Assembly (NCBI GenBank): GCA_002243285.1
Contig: CP022585.1
Span: forward strand, 4,390,641-4,454,640
Length of the DNA: 64,000 nt
Direction: 5' to 3'
Source of the DNA: Candidatus Fluviicola riflensis
Lineage (GTDB): Bacteria; Bacteroidota; Bacteroidia; Flavobacteriales_D; Crocinitomicaceae
Within the stretch, counting starts at the first letter, position 1; every line of letters starts with the position of its first letter. The notes below the pieces were generated by a model that saw nothing but the letters and a program-made list of their open reading frames with translations, ran no database searches and was not told the origin of the DNA. Shown piece by piece: positions 18,170 through 26,308 of the stretch. The position numbers and the translations under genes were made by a program.

Positions 18170-19300
18170 ATGCAATCCAAACTTCCCAACATAGGCACGA
18201 CCATTTTTACCACCATGTCTAAAATGGCGGCTGATTACAATGCTATTAACTTGTCGCAGGGTTTTCCCAATTTCCCGATTGATGAACGTTTGCAGGAATT
18301 GCTGACCAAAAACGTGCAGGAAAATGTACATCAGTACGCACCTATGGCGGGTTTGCCAGTATTGCACGAACAACTGGCACTGTTGGTGGCCAACCGTTAC
18401 AAAAGAACGATTAATCCATCGACCGAATTATTGGTCACTGCCGGAGCAACGCAGGGTATTTTTACAGCTGTCCAGGCATTGGTGCAATTCGGTGACGAAG
18501 TGGTGATCATCGATCCGGCATATGATTGTTATGATCCTGCCATTGTGCTCGCCGGCGGAAAACCTGTTCACGTAGCGATGCGCGAAGATTTTATGATCAA
18601 CTGGGTCGAATTGCGGGAAGTGATTTCGCAGCGAACCAAACTGTTGTTCATCAACAATCCGCACAATCCTTCGGGGCGCATGCTCAGCGAAAACGATGAA
18701 CAGGCGTTGGTGCAGCTCATGAACGATTTTCCGAACTTATTGCTGATCTCGGATGAGGTGTATGAGTTTATCCATTTTGAAACACCGCACCGTTCGGCAC
18801 ACGATCACGAATTGCTGCGGGATCGTTCGGTGATCGTATCCTCGTTTGGCAAAACATTCCACATTACAGGCTGGAAGGTCGGCTATATGATTGCGCCTGA
18901 ATACCTGATGAAGGAAATCAAAAAAGTGCACCAGTACCTTGTGTTTTCAGTCAATAGTGTGGCGCAAAAAACCCTGGCCGATTATCTCACGCTTGCCGAT
19001 GTAAGTGTACTGGGATCTTTCTACCAGGGAAAGCGGGACCGTTTCCGTGAATTGATGAAAGGTAGTAAATTTGAATTATTGCCTTGCGACGGAACGTATT
19101 TTCAAACAGCGCGTTACACCACCATTTCCGGTTTGTCAGATGTGGCTTTTTGTACATGGCTTGCACAGGAAGCTGGCGTGGCGGCCATTCCGCTGTCGGT
19201 CTTTTTCAAGGATGAACGCGATTATCAAACCATCCGTTTTTGTTTTGCCAAAACGGATGAAACCCTTCAACAAGCAGCACAACGATTATGCGCGATTTAA
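18170..19300 (+). CDS. Class I/II pyridoxal-phosphate aminotransferase (methionine/glutamine transaminase type)
   Basis: The 376-residue protein is a fold-type I aminotransferase: NLSQGFPNFPIDERL, the PLP-phosphate loop TAGATQGIF, the conserved NNPHNPSGRML, the Asp-containing LLISDEVYEF, and the PLP lysine in SSFGKTFHITGWKVGY. It resembles YbdL-type enzymes that transaminate methionine or kynurenine with glutamine-derived partners. The next gene is a nitrilase-family omega-amidase overlapping by 13 bases. That pairing suits the glutamine transaminase/omega-amidase route in methionine salvage, where alpha-ketoglutaramate made by the transaminase is hydrolysed by the amidase. The substrate assignment is inference. 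Confidence 0.88.
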   Translation: MQSKLPNIGTTIFTTMSKMAADYNAINLSQGFPNFPIDERLQELLTKNVQENVHQYAPMAGLPVLHEQLALLVANRYKRTINPSTELLVTAGATQGIFTAVQALVQFGDEVVIIDPAYDCYDPAIVLAGGKPVHVAMREDFMINWVELREVISQRTKLLFINNPHNPSGRMLSENDEQALVQLMNDFPNLLLISDEVYEFIHFETPHRSAHDHELLRDRSVIVSSFGKTFHITGWKVGYMIAPEYLMKEIKKVHQYLVFSVNSVAQKTLADYLTLADVSVLGSFYQGKRDRFRELMKGSKFELLPCDGTYFQTARYTTISGLSDVAFCTWLAQEAGVAAIPLSVFFKDERDYQTIRFCFAKTDETLQQAAQRLCAI

Positions 19301-20082
19301 GAATTACACTTGCACAAGTCGACCAGGTTTGGGAAGACAAAGCGGCCAACCTGCGTCATTTCGAGGAAATCCTGGCTTCCGTTTCTGAAACCGATTTGAT
19401 TGTGCTTCCCGAGATGTTTCATACGGCATTCAGTATGAGCGGTGAAGCGTTGGCAGAAACCATGGATAATTCCGAAGCATTGCGTTGGCTACAACGAATG
19501 GCCCGCGAAAAAAATGCTGCTTTTTATACGTCTTTCATTGCCCGTGACCAGGGGAAATTATTCAACCGTGGTGTTTTTGTGGAACCGTCTGGCACTGTTC
19601 ACATTTACGACAAACGAAAAACCTTCGGGCTGGCTGGCGAAAATGCTGTTTACACTGCCGGAACGAGCGAACAAATCGTTGACTATCTTGGATGGAAGAT
19701 CAACCTGCAAATTTGTTACGATCTGCGGTTTCCAGAAAATGTCCGAAACGGTTTGTTGGAAGATGGATCGGCACGCTATGATCTGTTGATTTATATAGCT
19801 AATTGGCCAGAGCGCCGGGCGAGCCACTGGAAAACATTGTTGAAAGCGCGGGCCATTGAAAATCAATGCTATGTGGCTGGTGTAAACCGAGTTGGGACCG
19901 ATGCGCTTGAATTGAGCTACTCCGGTGACAGTGTCGTCCACTCTGCACTAGGTGAAGAAATCGCGCAATTACCCGCCAATGAAGCGATTCACACAATTGG
20001 GCTATCACCTAAAGATTTGCATGAAGTGCGTGAGAAGCTACCCTTTTTAAGTGACAGCAGCTACCGTTTATTCAACAGATAA
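19288..20082 (+). CDS. Carbon-nitrogen hydrolase, omega-amidase-like
   Basis: The 264-residue protein has the nitrilase-superfamily catalytic set: Glu in LIVLPEMFHTAFS, Lys in YDKRKTFGLAGE and Cys in LQICYDLRFPE, followed by YIANWPERRASHWKTLLKARAIEN. It is closest to YafV/Nit2-type omega-amidases that convert alpha-ketoglutaramate to alpha-ketoglutarate and ammonia. It overlaps the aminotransferase gene by 13 bases, so coupled synthesis and a joint pathway are likely. There is no signal peptide; it acts in the cytoplasm. Confidence 0.88.
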   Translation: MRDLRITLAQVDQVWEDKAANLRHFEEILASVSETDLIVLPEMFHTAFSMSGEALAETMDNSEALRWLQRMAREKNAAFYTSFIARDQGKLFNRGVFVEPSGTVHIYDKRKTFGLAGENAVYTAGTSEQIVDYLGWKINLQICYDLRFPENVRNGLLEDGSARYDLLIYIANWPERRASHWKTLLKARAIENQCYVAGVNRVGTDALELSYSGDSVVHSALGEEIAQLPANEAIHTIGLSPKDLHEVREKLPFLSDSSYRLFNR

Positions 20083-20126
20083 TACCTTTTACATAAAAAA
20101 ATAACCATAAAATAACAAGAAGCTAC

Positions 20127-20134
20127 TATATTTG
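20127..20134 (+). promoter_or_regulatory. -7 box of the T9SS adhesin-like gene
   Basis: TATATTTG, a full match, lies 21 bases before the ATG at 20156. Confidence 0.55.
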
Positions 20135-20155
20135 GTAGAATTAATAAACTAAATT

Positions 20156-22021
20156 ATGAGAAAACAAGTTACATTACTCTCTGGTTTAGCATTGTTAGCA
20201 GGAACAGCGTTCGCACAGCAGAACATTCCAACAAAACAAGCTAAACTTTCGAAAATTGCTGTTTCAAAAGGCATCGAAAACAAAAAAAATGAAGGCGTAT
20301 TGAAAGCCGGAGGAGATCTTCTTTGGTCTGATCCTTTTGACGGAACACATGTTTGGACTGTTGGTACAGGTGGACAAGGGACGTTTATCCTTGGTGATAA
20401 CTCACATGCGCAAATTACAAATGCTACGAGTGGTTTAACTCCTTACATGGGAGCTATGGCTTCTACTACAGCAGCAAATGGATTTGCGTTTTTTAATGGC
20501 GTTCAATACCTTATTGGTGGAGCTGTTGACCCACAAAACACGTGGGTTGCTTCAGAAGTAATTGACTTTACGGGTATTCAAACAATCAGTTTGACATTCG
20601 AGCAACGCTACCGTGCGTTTAACTCAGATGTTACTTATGTTGAGTTCTCAACTGACGGTGGTGCAAACTGGACGTTTTCAGAAGCGGTAAATGTTGCGGT
20701 ACCTACAAATGGTGCTTCTGCTCAAAACATGATTACCCTTGATCTTCCTGTTGGTGGTACTGCTACCGGTATGGTTCGTTTCCGTTGGGAAAATTTGTCG
20801 GATGACGACGCTTTCGGTAGTGGTTACGGCTGGATGGTTGACGACGTGAACATCTACGAGGGTTACGGAGACAACGTTTCTTTAATGTACACATACAGTG
20901 CTGTTGGTGTTCAGGAATTACAGTATTCTAAATTCCCACTTACACAAGCTGCAACTGCAGGAAATATTTCTTTCGGTGCTGAATTCAAAAATGTTGGTTA
21001 CAATTCACAAGATGCTTCTTTGCATGTAACTTCAGGTGCTTATGATGCTACAGGTTCTGCTGTAACGACTCCGGCATTTACAGTTGATTCAGTTGAGATT
21101 CTTACTATAGCAGGAAAACCAATGCCTACTGTAGCTGGTGCGGCTGACTTCACGTTTGAAATCACTGCTGCTGGTTCGTTGGATGTAACAGCTGACGATT
21201 CAAAAACAGTTCCTTTTGAAGTAACTCCTTATGTTTATGCAGTTGACTCTTACGATGGTACAGCAGCTTCAATGGAAGGTTCTTTTGAGGGATGGCAAAG
21301 TGGTACAGGTGATCCGGCAATCGGAACAATGTATGAAATCTTTGAAGATGGTGAAATCGGTTCTATCGATATCGGTATCGGTGAAGTTGATGTTGAAGCT
21401 GATTACATCGGACGTGAGTTCTTAGGTTTGATCTACAAATTGAACGAAGGAAACGGCGAATTTGAGTATTATGACGAGACTGATGTAAAAGCATTGGAAG
21501 CTGCTCACTTTGGTTCACTTGTGAAAATGCAATTGACAACTACTATTCCGGTTGATGCAGGTCTTTACCTGGTTATGGCTGGAAGCTTTGATGGCAGCCC
21601 GGTTCCATTTGCATTCTCTGGAATGGCTCCTGCAGGAACTACTACAGGTTTGAACGGTGCTACAGTAACTGGTTTGGCTTCTGATCCTGCTACACCGAAT
21701 ATCGTTGAAGCTCCTATTGTTCGTATCGATTTCCAAAGCTATGTTGGTGTTAACGAATTGGAAAATGTTGCTGGTATCAGTGCTTCTCCAAACCCGTTCA
21801 CTAACGCTACTGAAATTAGCTTCGACTTGAAAGCTGATGCTGAAGTATCTATCGTAGTAACAGATTTGGCTGGTCGTGTAGTTATGACTATCCCTACTGC
21901 TAACTACAATGCAGGTGCACAAAAAGTATCTATCGATGGTGCTGCTTTGAACGCTGGTGTTTACAACTACACTTTGACAGTTGGAAACAACGTTGTTACA
22001 AAACGTATCGTTAAAAAATAA
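20156..22021 (+). CDS. T9SS-exported protein with MAM/cleaved-adhesin-like domain
   Basis: The 621-residue protein has a signal peptide (MRKQVTLLSGLALLAGTAFAQ). Residues about 50-240 form a jelly-roll region of the cleaved-adhesin/MAM type (LLWSDPFDG, WVASEVIDFTG, LTFEQRYRAF, VEFSTDGGANW, YGWMVDDVNIYEG). The middle part is acidic and unassigned. The last 85 residues are a T9SS type A sorting domain (ISASPNPFTNATEISFDL ... GVYNYTLTVGN). It should be surface-attached or released; adhesion is possible but not shown. Codon use is strongly biased (many GCT, GGT, GTT), which suggests high expression. A strong promoter box and terminator frame it. Confidence 0.85.
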   Translation: MRKQVTLLSGLALLAGTAFAQQNIPTKQAKLSKIAVSKGIENKKNEGVLKAGGDLLWSDPFDGTHVWTVGTGGQGTFILGDNSHAQITNATSGLTPYMGAMASTTAANGFAFFNGVQYLIGGAVDPQNTWVASEVIDFTGIQTISLTFEQRYRAFNSDVTYVEFSTDGGANWTFSEAVNVAVPTNGASAQNMITLDLPVGGTATGMVRFRWENLSDDDAFGSGYGWMVDDVNIYEGYGDNVSLMYTYSAVGVQELQYSKFPLTQAATAGNISFGAEFKNVGYNSQDASLHVTSGAYDATGSAVTTPAFTVDSVEILTIAGKPMPTVAGAADFTFEITAAGSLDVTADDSKTVPFEVTPYVYAVDSYDGTAASMEGSFEGWQSGTGDPAIGTMYEIFEDGEIGSIDIGIGEVDVEADYIGREFLGLIYKLNEGNGEFEYYDETDVKALEAAHFGSLVKMQLTTTIPVDAGLYLVMAGSFDGSPVPFAFSGMAPAGTTTGLNGATVTGLASDPATPNIVEAPIVRIDFQSYVGVNELENVAGISASPNPFTNATEISFDLKADAEVSIVVTDLAGRVVMTIPTANYNAGAQKVSIDGAALNAGVYNYTLTVGNNVVTKRIVKK

Positions 22022-22044
22022 TTAAGCTGTTTTAGCTGAATTGG

Positions 22045-22078
22045 AAGTCCCGTCCGCCTTGGCAGACGGGACTTTTTT
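22045..22078 (+). terminator. Terminator of the adhesin-like gene
   Basis: A perfect ten-pair stem (AAGTCCCGTC with GACGGGACTT) with a small inner CGCC/GGC extension is followed by six T. Confidence 0.9.
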
Positions 22079-22163
22079 AGTCATATCCAAAACATTGATC
22101 CGTATCGGCTAACCGATACATTACTTCGCTAACGCTTGTCTTATCACCAGCCGTGGCTGGTTC

Positions 22164-22287
22164 TTCCCCACGAATTCACTAATTTTTGCGTGCCTAACGG
22201 ACACGCTTACAATTATAACACACATTTAACTCATTTAATATAAAAGCGAGTCCGTTAGGCGAGCTGTAATTCGTGCATTCGTGGGAA
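22164..22287. repeat. Imperfect long inverted repeat, MITE-like, in a 339-base gene-free spacer
   Basis: Arms at 22164-22206 and 22246-22287 pair over about 42 bases with roughly 80% identity; the inner GCCTAACGGAC/GTCCGTTAGGC block is perfect, as is most of the outer ACGAAT block. The loop is A/T-rich. Just upstream are two small hairpins, GTATCGG/CCGATAC near 22102-22119 and ACCAGCC/GGCTGGT near 22146-22161. The spacer 22079-22306 holds no gene. No transposase or target duplication was seen. Confidence 0.6.
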
Positions 22288-22306
22288 TCCGCGCGATACT
22301 ACTTCT

Positions 22307-22314
22307 TATATTTG
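22307..22314 (+). promoter_or_regulatory. -7 box of the YqaA-like gene
   Basis: TATATTTG, a full match, lies 46 bases before the ATG at 22361, immediately after the inverted repeat. Confidence 0.5.
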
Positions 22315-22360
22315 GTGGGTAAAAACAGATTTGTTTGTAATTATTAATGGGGTTTTATAC

Positions 22361-22768
22361 ATGGGTGAATTATTCGGCTTGTTTGCAAACGCGTTTTTAG
22401 CGGCGACAATTCTGCCTTTTTCTTCCGAACCGCTTTTCCTGGCAATGTTAGCATTGGGGACTGATCCGTTTGCCTGTTTCCTGGTGGCAACGGTTGGTAA
22501 CAGTCTTGGAGGATTTACCAACCTAATCCTGGGAAGATACAGCCGAACGTACTTTGAAAAACGGGGAAAAACCCCAAAGGGAAAAGATCTTATCCGGCGT
22601 TATGGTGCCTGGATCGCTTGGTTTTCATGGGTTCCGTTTGTAGGTGATCCGTTGCTGATCGCGGCCGGATTTTACCGCACACCAATTGTGTTGACTTCGT
22701 TATTTATGGTTGCCGGAAAGGCAGCGCGATACGGGTTATTATGGTACTTCTTTTCATTGACACAATGA
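22361..22768 (+). CDS. YqaA-family DedA-like membrane protein
   Basis: The 135-residue protein has three or four membrane segments and the motifs of the SNARE-associated/DedA-like YqaA group: ATILPFSSEPLFLAML, VATVGNSLGGFTNLILGRY and SWVPFVGDPLLIAAGFYRTP. Such proteins are tied to membrane lipid handling, but YqaA itself has no defined role. I chose the ATG at 22361 over an upstream TTG because it gives the usual short N-terminus. Its end overlaps the end of dxr on the other strand by 15 bases. Confidence 0.82.
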   Translation: MGELFGLFANAFLAATILPFSSEPLFLAMLALGTDPFACFLVATVGNSLGGFTNLILGRYSRTYFEKRGKTPKGKDLIRRYGAWIAWFSWVPFVGDPLLIAAGFYRTPIVLTSLFMVAGKAARYGLLWYFFSLTQ

Positions 22769-23911
22769 AGCAGCAATGCGCCTTGCTTCTGCATCCACAG
22801 CCACATAATCTTCATACGTCGGCTTGGCAATGAATCCCGTTTTTTCCATCGTCGCGGTATTGATTCGAGCAAGATCCAAAAACCCGATTTTCTCGTTCAG
22901 GAAAGCTTCCACAGCGATTTCATTCGATGCGTTGAGCGCACATGCCTTTGTTCCACCGGATGCCATGGCCTGGTATGCCAGATCGAGGTTTCCGAATGTT
23001 TGTCGGTCGGCCGGTTCAAATGTCAGGCTCGGATAATCAAGGAAATTGAACCGCGGAAATGTTGTCGGAAAACGATCCGGATACGTCAGCGCAAACTGAA
23101 TGGGTAATTTCATATCGGGCAAACCCATTTGGGCTTTCATGCTGCCGTCAGTGAATTGCACCAATGAATGTACGATCGATTGCGGATGCACGATCACATC
23201 AATTTGTTCGGGTTTCAGGTTAAAGAGCCATTTTGCTTCAATCACTTCCAGTCCTTTATTCATCAACGAAGCAGAATCGATGGTGACTTTGGCGCCCATG
23301 CTCCAATTCGGATGTTTCAGGGCTTGCGCAGGGGTAACGATTTTCAGTTGATCGGTGGTCCATCCGCGAAACGGTCCGCCCGAAGCAGTGAGGTAAATCT
23401 TTTCTAGCGGATTGTGAAATTCGCCCACCAGGCATTGAAAAATAGCCGAATGTTCCGAATCGACCGGATAAATATTGATGCCTTTTTCTTTTGCGTATTG
23501 CGTGACCAACTCGCCCGCTACTACCAGCGTTTCCTTATTGGCCAATGCCAGATCTTTCCCGGCGGCAATTGCAGCTAACGTCGGTTTTAATCCGGCATAA
23601 CCCACCAAAGCAGTAAGCACCACGTGTACATCTGTAAATTCAACAACCTGGCACAAGGCATCCGCACCGGCGTAGACGTGGATATCTTCAGAAAACAACG
23701 CATTTTTCACCGTTTCGTAGTGACTTTCATCGGCAATGACCACTGCGTTGGGTTGAAATTTCAAGGCTTGTTGAATCAGCAATTCAGCATTGGATTGTGC
23801 TGTAATAACCTGTAAGTCAAAATAATCCGGATAGGTCGCAATAACCTCCAATGCTTGTGTTCCGATAGAACCGGTAGATCCCAGAATGGCAACGCCTTTT
23901 TTTTGATGCAT
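22754..23911 (-). CDS. dxr: 1-deoxy-D-xylulose-5-phosphate reductoisomerase
   Basis: The 385-residue protein has the NADPH loop VAILGSTGSIGTQAL at its start, then ASGGPFRGW, the metal/substrate block DSASLMNKGLEVIEAKWLF and HPQSIVHSLVQFTDGSMKAQMG. It catalyses conversion of DXP to MEP, the committed step of the non-mevalonate isoprenoid pathway. Full length for the family. The ATG at 23911 lies four bases after a perfect -7 box. It is convergent with, and overlaps, the YqaA-like gene. Confidence 0.96.
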   Translation of the reverse strand: MHQKKGVAILGSTGSIGTQALEVIATYPDYFDLQVITAQSNAELLIQQALKFQPNAVVIADESHYETVKNALFSEDIHVYAGADALCQVVEFTDVHVVLTALVGYAGLKPTLAAIAAGKDLALANKETLVVAGELVTQYAKEKGINIYPVDSEHSAIFQCLVGEFHNPLEKIYLTASGGPFRGWTTDQLKIVTPAQALKHPNWSMGAKVTIDSASLMNKGLEVIEAKWLFNLKPEQIDVIVHPQSIVHSLVQFTDGSMKAQMGLPDMKLPIQFALTYPDRFPTTFPRFNFLDYPSLTFEPADRQTFGNLDLAYQAMASGGTKACALNASNEIAVEAFLNEKIGFLDLARINTATMEKTGFIAKPTYEDYVAVDAEARRIAASLCQ

Positions 23912-23915
23912 GAAA

Positions 23916-23923
23916 CAAAATTA
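23916..23923 (-). promoter_or_regulatory. -7 box of dxr, four bases from the ATG
   Basis: The minus strand reads TAATTTTG, TTTC, ATG. The geometry equals that at 11130, 25137, 26309, 55125 and 61028. Confidence 0.5.
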
Positions 23924-24070
23924 ATCGAAATAACGGGAGTTTGGAAGTTTCTGAGCTCGGTAGTTTTTGTGCTGGAATACCAAATTCGCGTTGGATAAGA
24001 TCATGGGCCAAATGTTGTAACTATTTTTGGTTCCTTGTTTATAAAGAACATTACACTTCTACCTTTACAT

Positions 24071-25117
24071 ATGAAAACACTCATTCTGCTTCTCTTATTG
24101 CCGTTGTGTGCGGCTGGGCAATATCGGGACCAAGACCCGCAGGTACAAGCCTTAACGTTCGCTCCGAGCAATTATGATCAGCTGCGCAACAGCAACATTT
24201 ATTATTCCAGTTGGTCTTCTAAGAATCCGGTAAAGGAAAATAGTGTTCATACAGCGACGATTTACCTGAATTCAAAAAGAGGTAAACGGAAAGAGATTGA
24301 CGTTAAAACATTTGATGATAAGGGTCGGATGGTTCAACGCAAAGCACTTCGGGAAACAGTCACATTTTCATATAAAGATACCTTGTTGGCGGAATCAATC
24401 ACTGTAAAAGGAAAGAAACAGTCAAAGACGACGTATCAATACGATGAACAGGATCGTATGATCGGTTTACAGCGTTTCAAAAACGGGAAATTGGTGAGTA
24501 GGTATCGCTTCGAATACTTCGACGGATTGAAACGCAGTTTGGTTGAACAAACAACATTCAAACAAAAAACAACGATTTATACGCTTAAAACAACGTACGA
24601 TGAACTGCTCAAAAAACCGACCTCGGTAGTCTATCTGGTAAACGGGAAACTTGAAAAAACCTGGAATTACGATTGCAGAGAAAAGGGAAAACTGGTGGAA
24701 AAACCAACGGAAGAAATTTCGAGTCAATGTGATTTTCAACAGGAAAACAACGACGGTTCGTACAGTAAATTTGCCCGGTCAATTGAGAATGGCAAAACCT
24801 ATTTGTTGCAAAGAGATTTCAGTGCAGACTCCAGCTTTTTGGGCTTCAGCAGATTTTACAATGACACGGTGCTTATTGAAAAGCAGGTAAACACCAAGGA
24901 TGAAACAGTGGTTGAACATTTTTCGGAAAAAGGCAAGCCAAAATCGAAATATATTTATCAGGTGGATGCAAACGGGAATCGAATCGGTTATCAGTCATAT
25001 AACCGTCGGAACAAACTGGTGTATTTTGAAAAACTAACTTATAACGAACAAAACCTCATTATCGAATCGAAACTCGGTGAAAAATGGAAGCATACGTTTG
25101 AGTACACCTTTTACTGA
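24071..25117 (+). CDS. Secreted protein with repeated YD-like motifs, unknown function
   Basis: The 348-residue protein has a signal peptide (MKTLILLLLLPLCAAG) and a body of short beta repeats such as KTFDDKGRMVQRKAL, YQYDEQDRMIGLQRFKNGKL, FEYFDGLKRSL and YQVDANGNRIGYQSYNRRNKL. These resemble the YD/RHS-like repeats found in many secreted or lipoprotein-like proteins of Bacteroidota. No enzymatic motif is seen. The ATG at 24071 is used because it places the signal peptide first. Confidence 0.7.
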   Translation: MKTLILLLLLPLCAAGQYRDQDPQVQALTFAPSNYDQLRNSNIYYSSWSSKNPVKENSVHTATIYLNSKRGKRKEIDVKTFDDKGRMVQRKALRETVTFSYKDTLLAESITVKGKKQSKTTYQYDEQDRMIGLQRFKNGKLVSRYRFEYFDGLKRSLVEQTTFKQKTTIYTLKTTYDELLKKPTSVVYLVNGKLEKTWNYDCREKGKLVEKPTEEISSQCDFQQENNDGSYSKFARSIENGKTYLLQRDFSADSSFLGFSRFYNDTVLIEKQVNTKDETVVEHFSEKGKPKSKYIYQVDANGNRIGYQSYNRRNKLVYFEKLTYNEQNLIIESKLGEKWKHTFEYTFY

Positions 25118-25124
25118 TGTTTCT

Positions 25125-25132
25125 TACTTTTG
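25125..25132 (+). promoter_or_regulatory. -7 box, four bases from the ATG at 25137
   Basis: TACTTTTG, CAGC, ATG: a full consensus box directly before the start, seven bases after the stop of the previous gene. Confidence 0.55.
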
Positions 25133-25136
25133 CAGC

Positions 25137-25610
25137 ATGAAATACCGCATGCTTACCGACGAAGAACTGCAGCACCTGGAGGGTGATCTGAAAGCTTTTC
25201 TAATCATTAACGGCGTAGAAGGCGACAGCTGGAAAACCCTCAATGAATTGGAGCCGGAAAAAGCCGTTGCGCTGGTGGAATTGTTTTCAGACAACGTGTT
25301 GCAGACCGTTTATGAGAAGGTCCATTTCCTGGAATATAGAAGTCCGGATTTGTGTCTGGTGTTTCATTGCCTTGCCGATCAAATGGACCTGATTTCCATC
25401 AGTCGTATTCCCGGAACAGCGTGTGATCTTTCTACACCCGAATCCATTCACGAAGCGTTGGTGTACCATGCTTACGGACTTACATGGTTCAGAACGTCGA
25501 AACCGTATAACGAAACCCGCGAACTGGAAATTCATAAGTTACTGGACCAGGGAAGCGTATTATCGACACCCGAATTTTGGGAGGCGCTGGAGAAAGGGTT
25601 GGAGGAGTAA
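25137..25610 (+). CDS. Uncharacterised cytoplasmic protein (possibly DUF6495)
   Basis: The 157-residue protein starts MKYRMLTDEELQHLEGDLKAFLIINGVEGDSW and continues with AVALVELFSDNVLQTVYEKVHFLEYR. I recall this opening from small conserved proteins of Flavobacteriia (DUF6495), but I am not certain. It is acidic, has no signal peptide or membrane segment, and no catalytic motif that I recognise. Its promoter box ends four bases before the ATG, so the mRNA may be leaderless. A palindromic repeat lies just after the stop. Confidence 0.72.
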   Translation: MKYRMLTDEELQHLEGDLKAFLIINGVEGDSWKTLNELEPEKAVALVELFSDNVLQTVYEKVHFLEYRSPDLCLVFHCLADQMDLISISRIPGTACDLSTPESIHEALVYHAYGLTWFRTSKPYNETRELEIHKLLDQGSVLSTPEFWEALEKGLEE

Positions 25611-25618
25611 AATCGAGC

Positions 25619-25702
25619 TGGAACAAGACACGTAATATTGCAAATTTACGTGCCAAAGAGTTCCACGTAAATTTGCAATATTACGTGTGTATAAACCGCT
25701 GG
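25619..25702 (+). repeat. Nested palindromic repeat, copy A
   Basis: Two 24-base arms at 25629-25652 and 25664-25687 are perfect reverse complements around an 11-base spacer. Each arm is itself nearly palindromic (CACGTAA at one end, TTACGTG at the other). The left flank TGGAACAAGA and right flank TAAACC.CTG recur in copy B at 26124-26206. It sits between convergent genes and could act as a terminator, though no T-run follows. Confidence 0.8.
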
Positions 25703-25736
25703 AAAATCAATCACTGGTGTGCATTTTGAATTCGCA

Positions 25737-26039
25737 TCAGGATTCAATTACCTTCTTCAGATTTTCTATTCGTTCAAATGTGCTTGGAAGGATACGATAG
25801 TGGTGTTGTCTTTCAATAAATCTTCCTGCGATCAATCCGGCATTGGCTAATTCCTTCAGATGTTGATGAACCGTTGTTTCTGACAAATTGGTTATGCGAA
25901 TCAAATCTTTGTTTGTCGCGTAACTTTCTTTTGAAAGATACTGTATGATTGCTACTCTTGCTGGATGACCAATTGCTTTTGCCACTCTGGCAAATGATTT
26001 TTGCGATGCTGTATACACTTTAATTTTAGAAGCTCCCAT
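25737..26039 (-). CDS. ArsR-family winged-helix transcriptional regulator
   Basis: The 100-residue protein is an ArsR-type winged helix: ARVAKAIGHPARVAIIQYLSKE, the recognition helix TNLSETTVHQHLKELANAGLI and a wing FIERQHHYRIL. No metal-binding Cys pair is present, so a metal-sensing role is doubtful; it resembles the metal-free branch. No partner gene is in the same operon. The gene lies between two direct copies (A and B) of a palindromic repeat, and is a little more A/T-rich than its neighbours, which may hint at a mobile origin. Confidence 0.85.
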   Translation of the reverse strand: MGASKIKVYTASQKSFARVAKAIGHPARVAIIQYLSKESYATNKDLIRITNLSETTVHQHLKELANAGLIAGRFIERQHHYRILPSTFERIENLKKVIES

Positions 26040-26123
26040 GGGACTTTTCTTATTTAAGTTAGTGAAAAAGATCAGTTAGATCAATACAGTTTTGGGAAAA
26101 AGCATAATTTTTTGTTTTTGAAT

Positions 26124-26206
26124 TGGAACAAGACACGTAATATTGCAAATTTACGTGCCAAATCAATCCTCGTAAATTTGCAATATTACGTGGGATTAAA
26201 CCACTG
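26124..26206 (+). repeat. Nested palindromic repeat, copy B
   Basis: Arms at 26134-26157 and 26169-26192 pair with one mismatch. The first 39 bases (26124-26162) are identical to copy A at 25619-25657, in the same orientation, 505 bases apart. The right flank GGATTAAACCACTG resembles that of copies A and C. It lies in the spacer between the divergent arsR-like and SUFU genes. Confidence 0.8.
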
Positions 26207-26296
26207 AATAACAGTGTCTTTAACCGGATACAGAAAAGCACCGATTTTCGGAATCCTAAACTAAAAAGTGCTTGTTCCTTTTCGCCATTGAATCCC

Positions 26297-26304
26297 TATC
26301 TTTG
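26297..26304 (+). promoter_or_regulatory. -7 box of the SUFU-domain gene, four bases from the ATG
   Basis: TATCTTTG, CACC, ATG. Full consensus box with the short spacing seen at five other genes. Confidence 0.6.
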
Positions 26305-26308
26305 CACC

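Noticed and set aside
22102..22161. Two small hairpins read as a tRNA or riboswitch
   Set aside because: No cloverleaf or T-loop sequence, no downstream biosynthetic gene, and they lie beside a dispersed inverted repeat.
25629..26192. Copies A and B read as a two-repeat CRISPR array
   Set aside because: The distance between copies is over 500 bases and contains a gene; there are no regular spacers and no cas genes.
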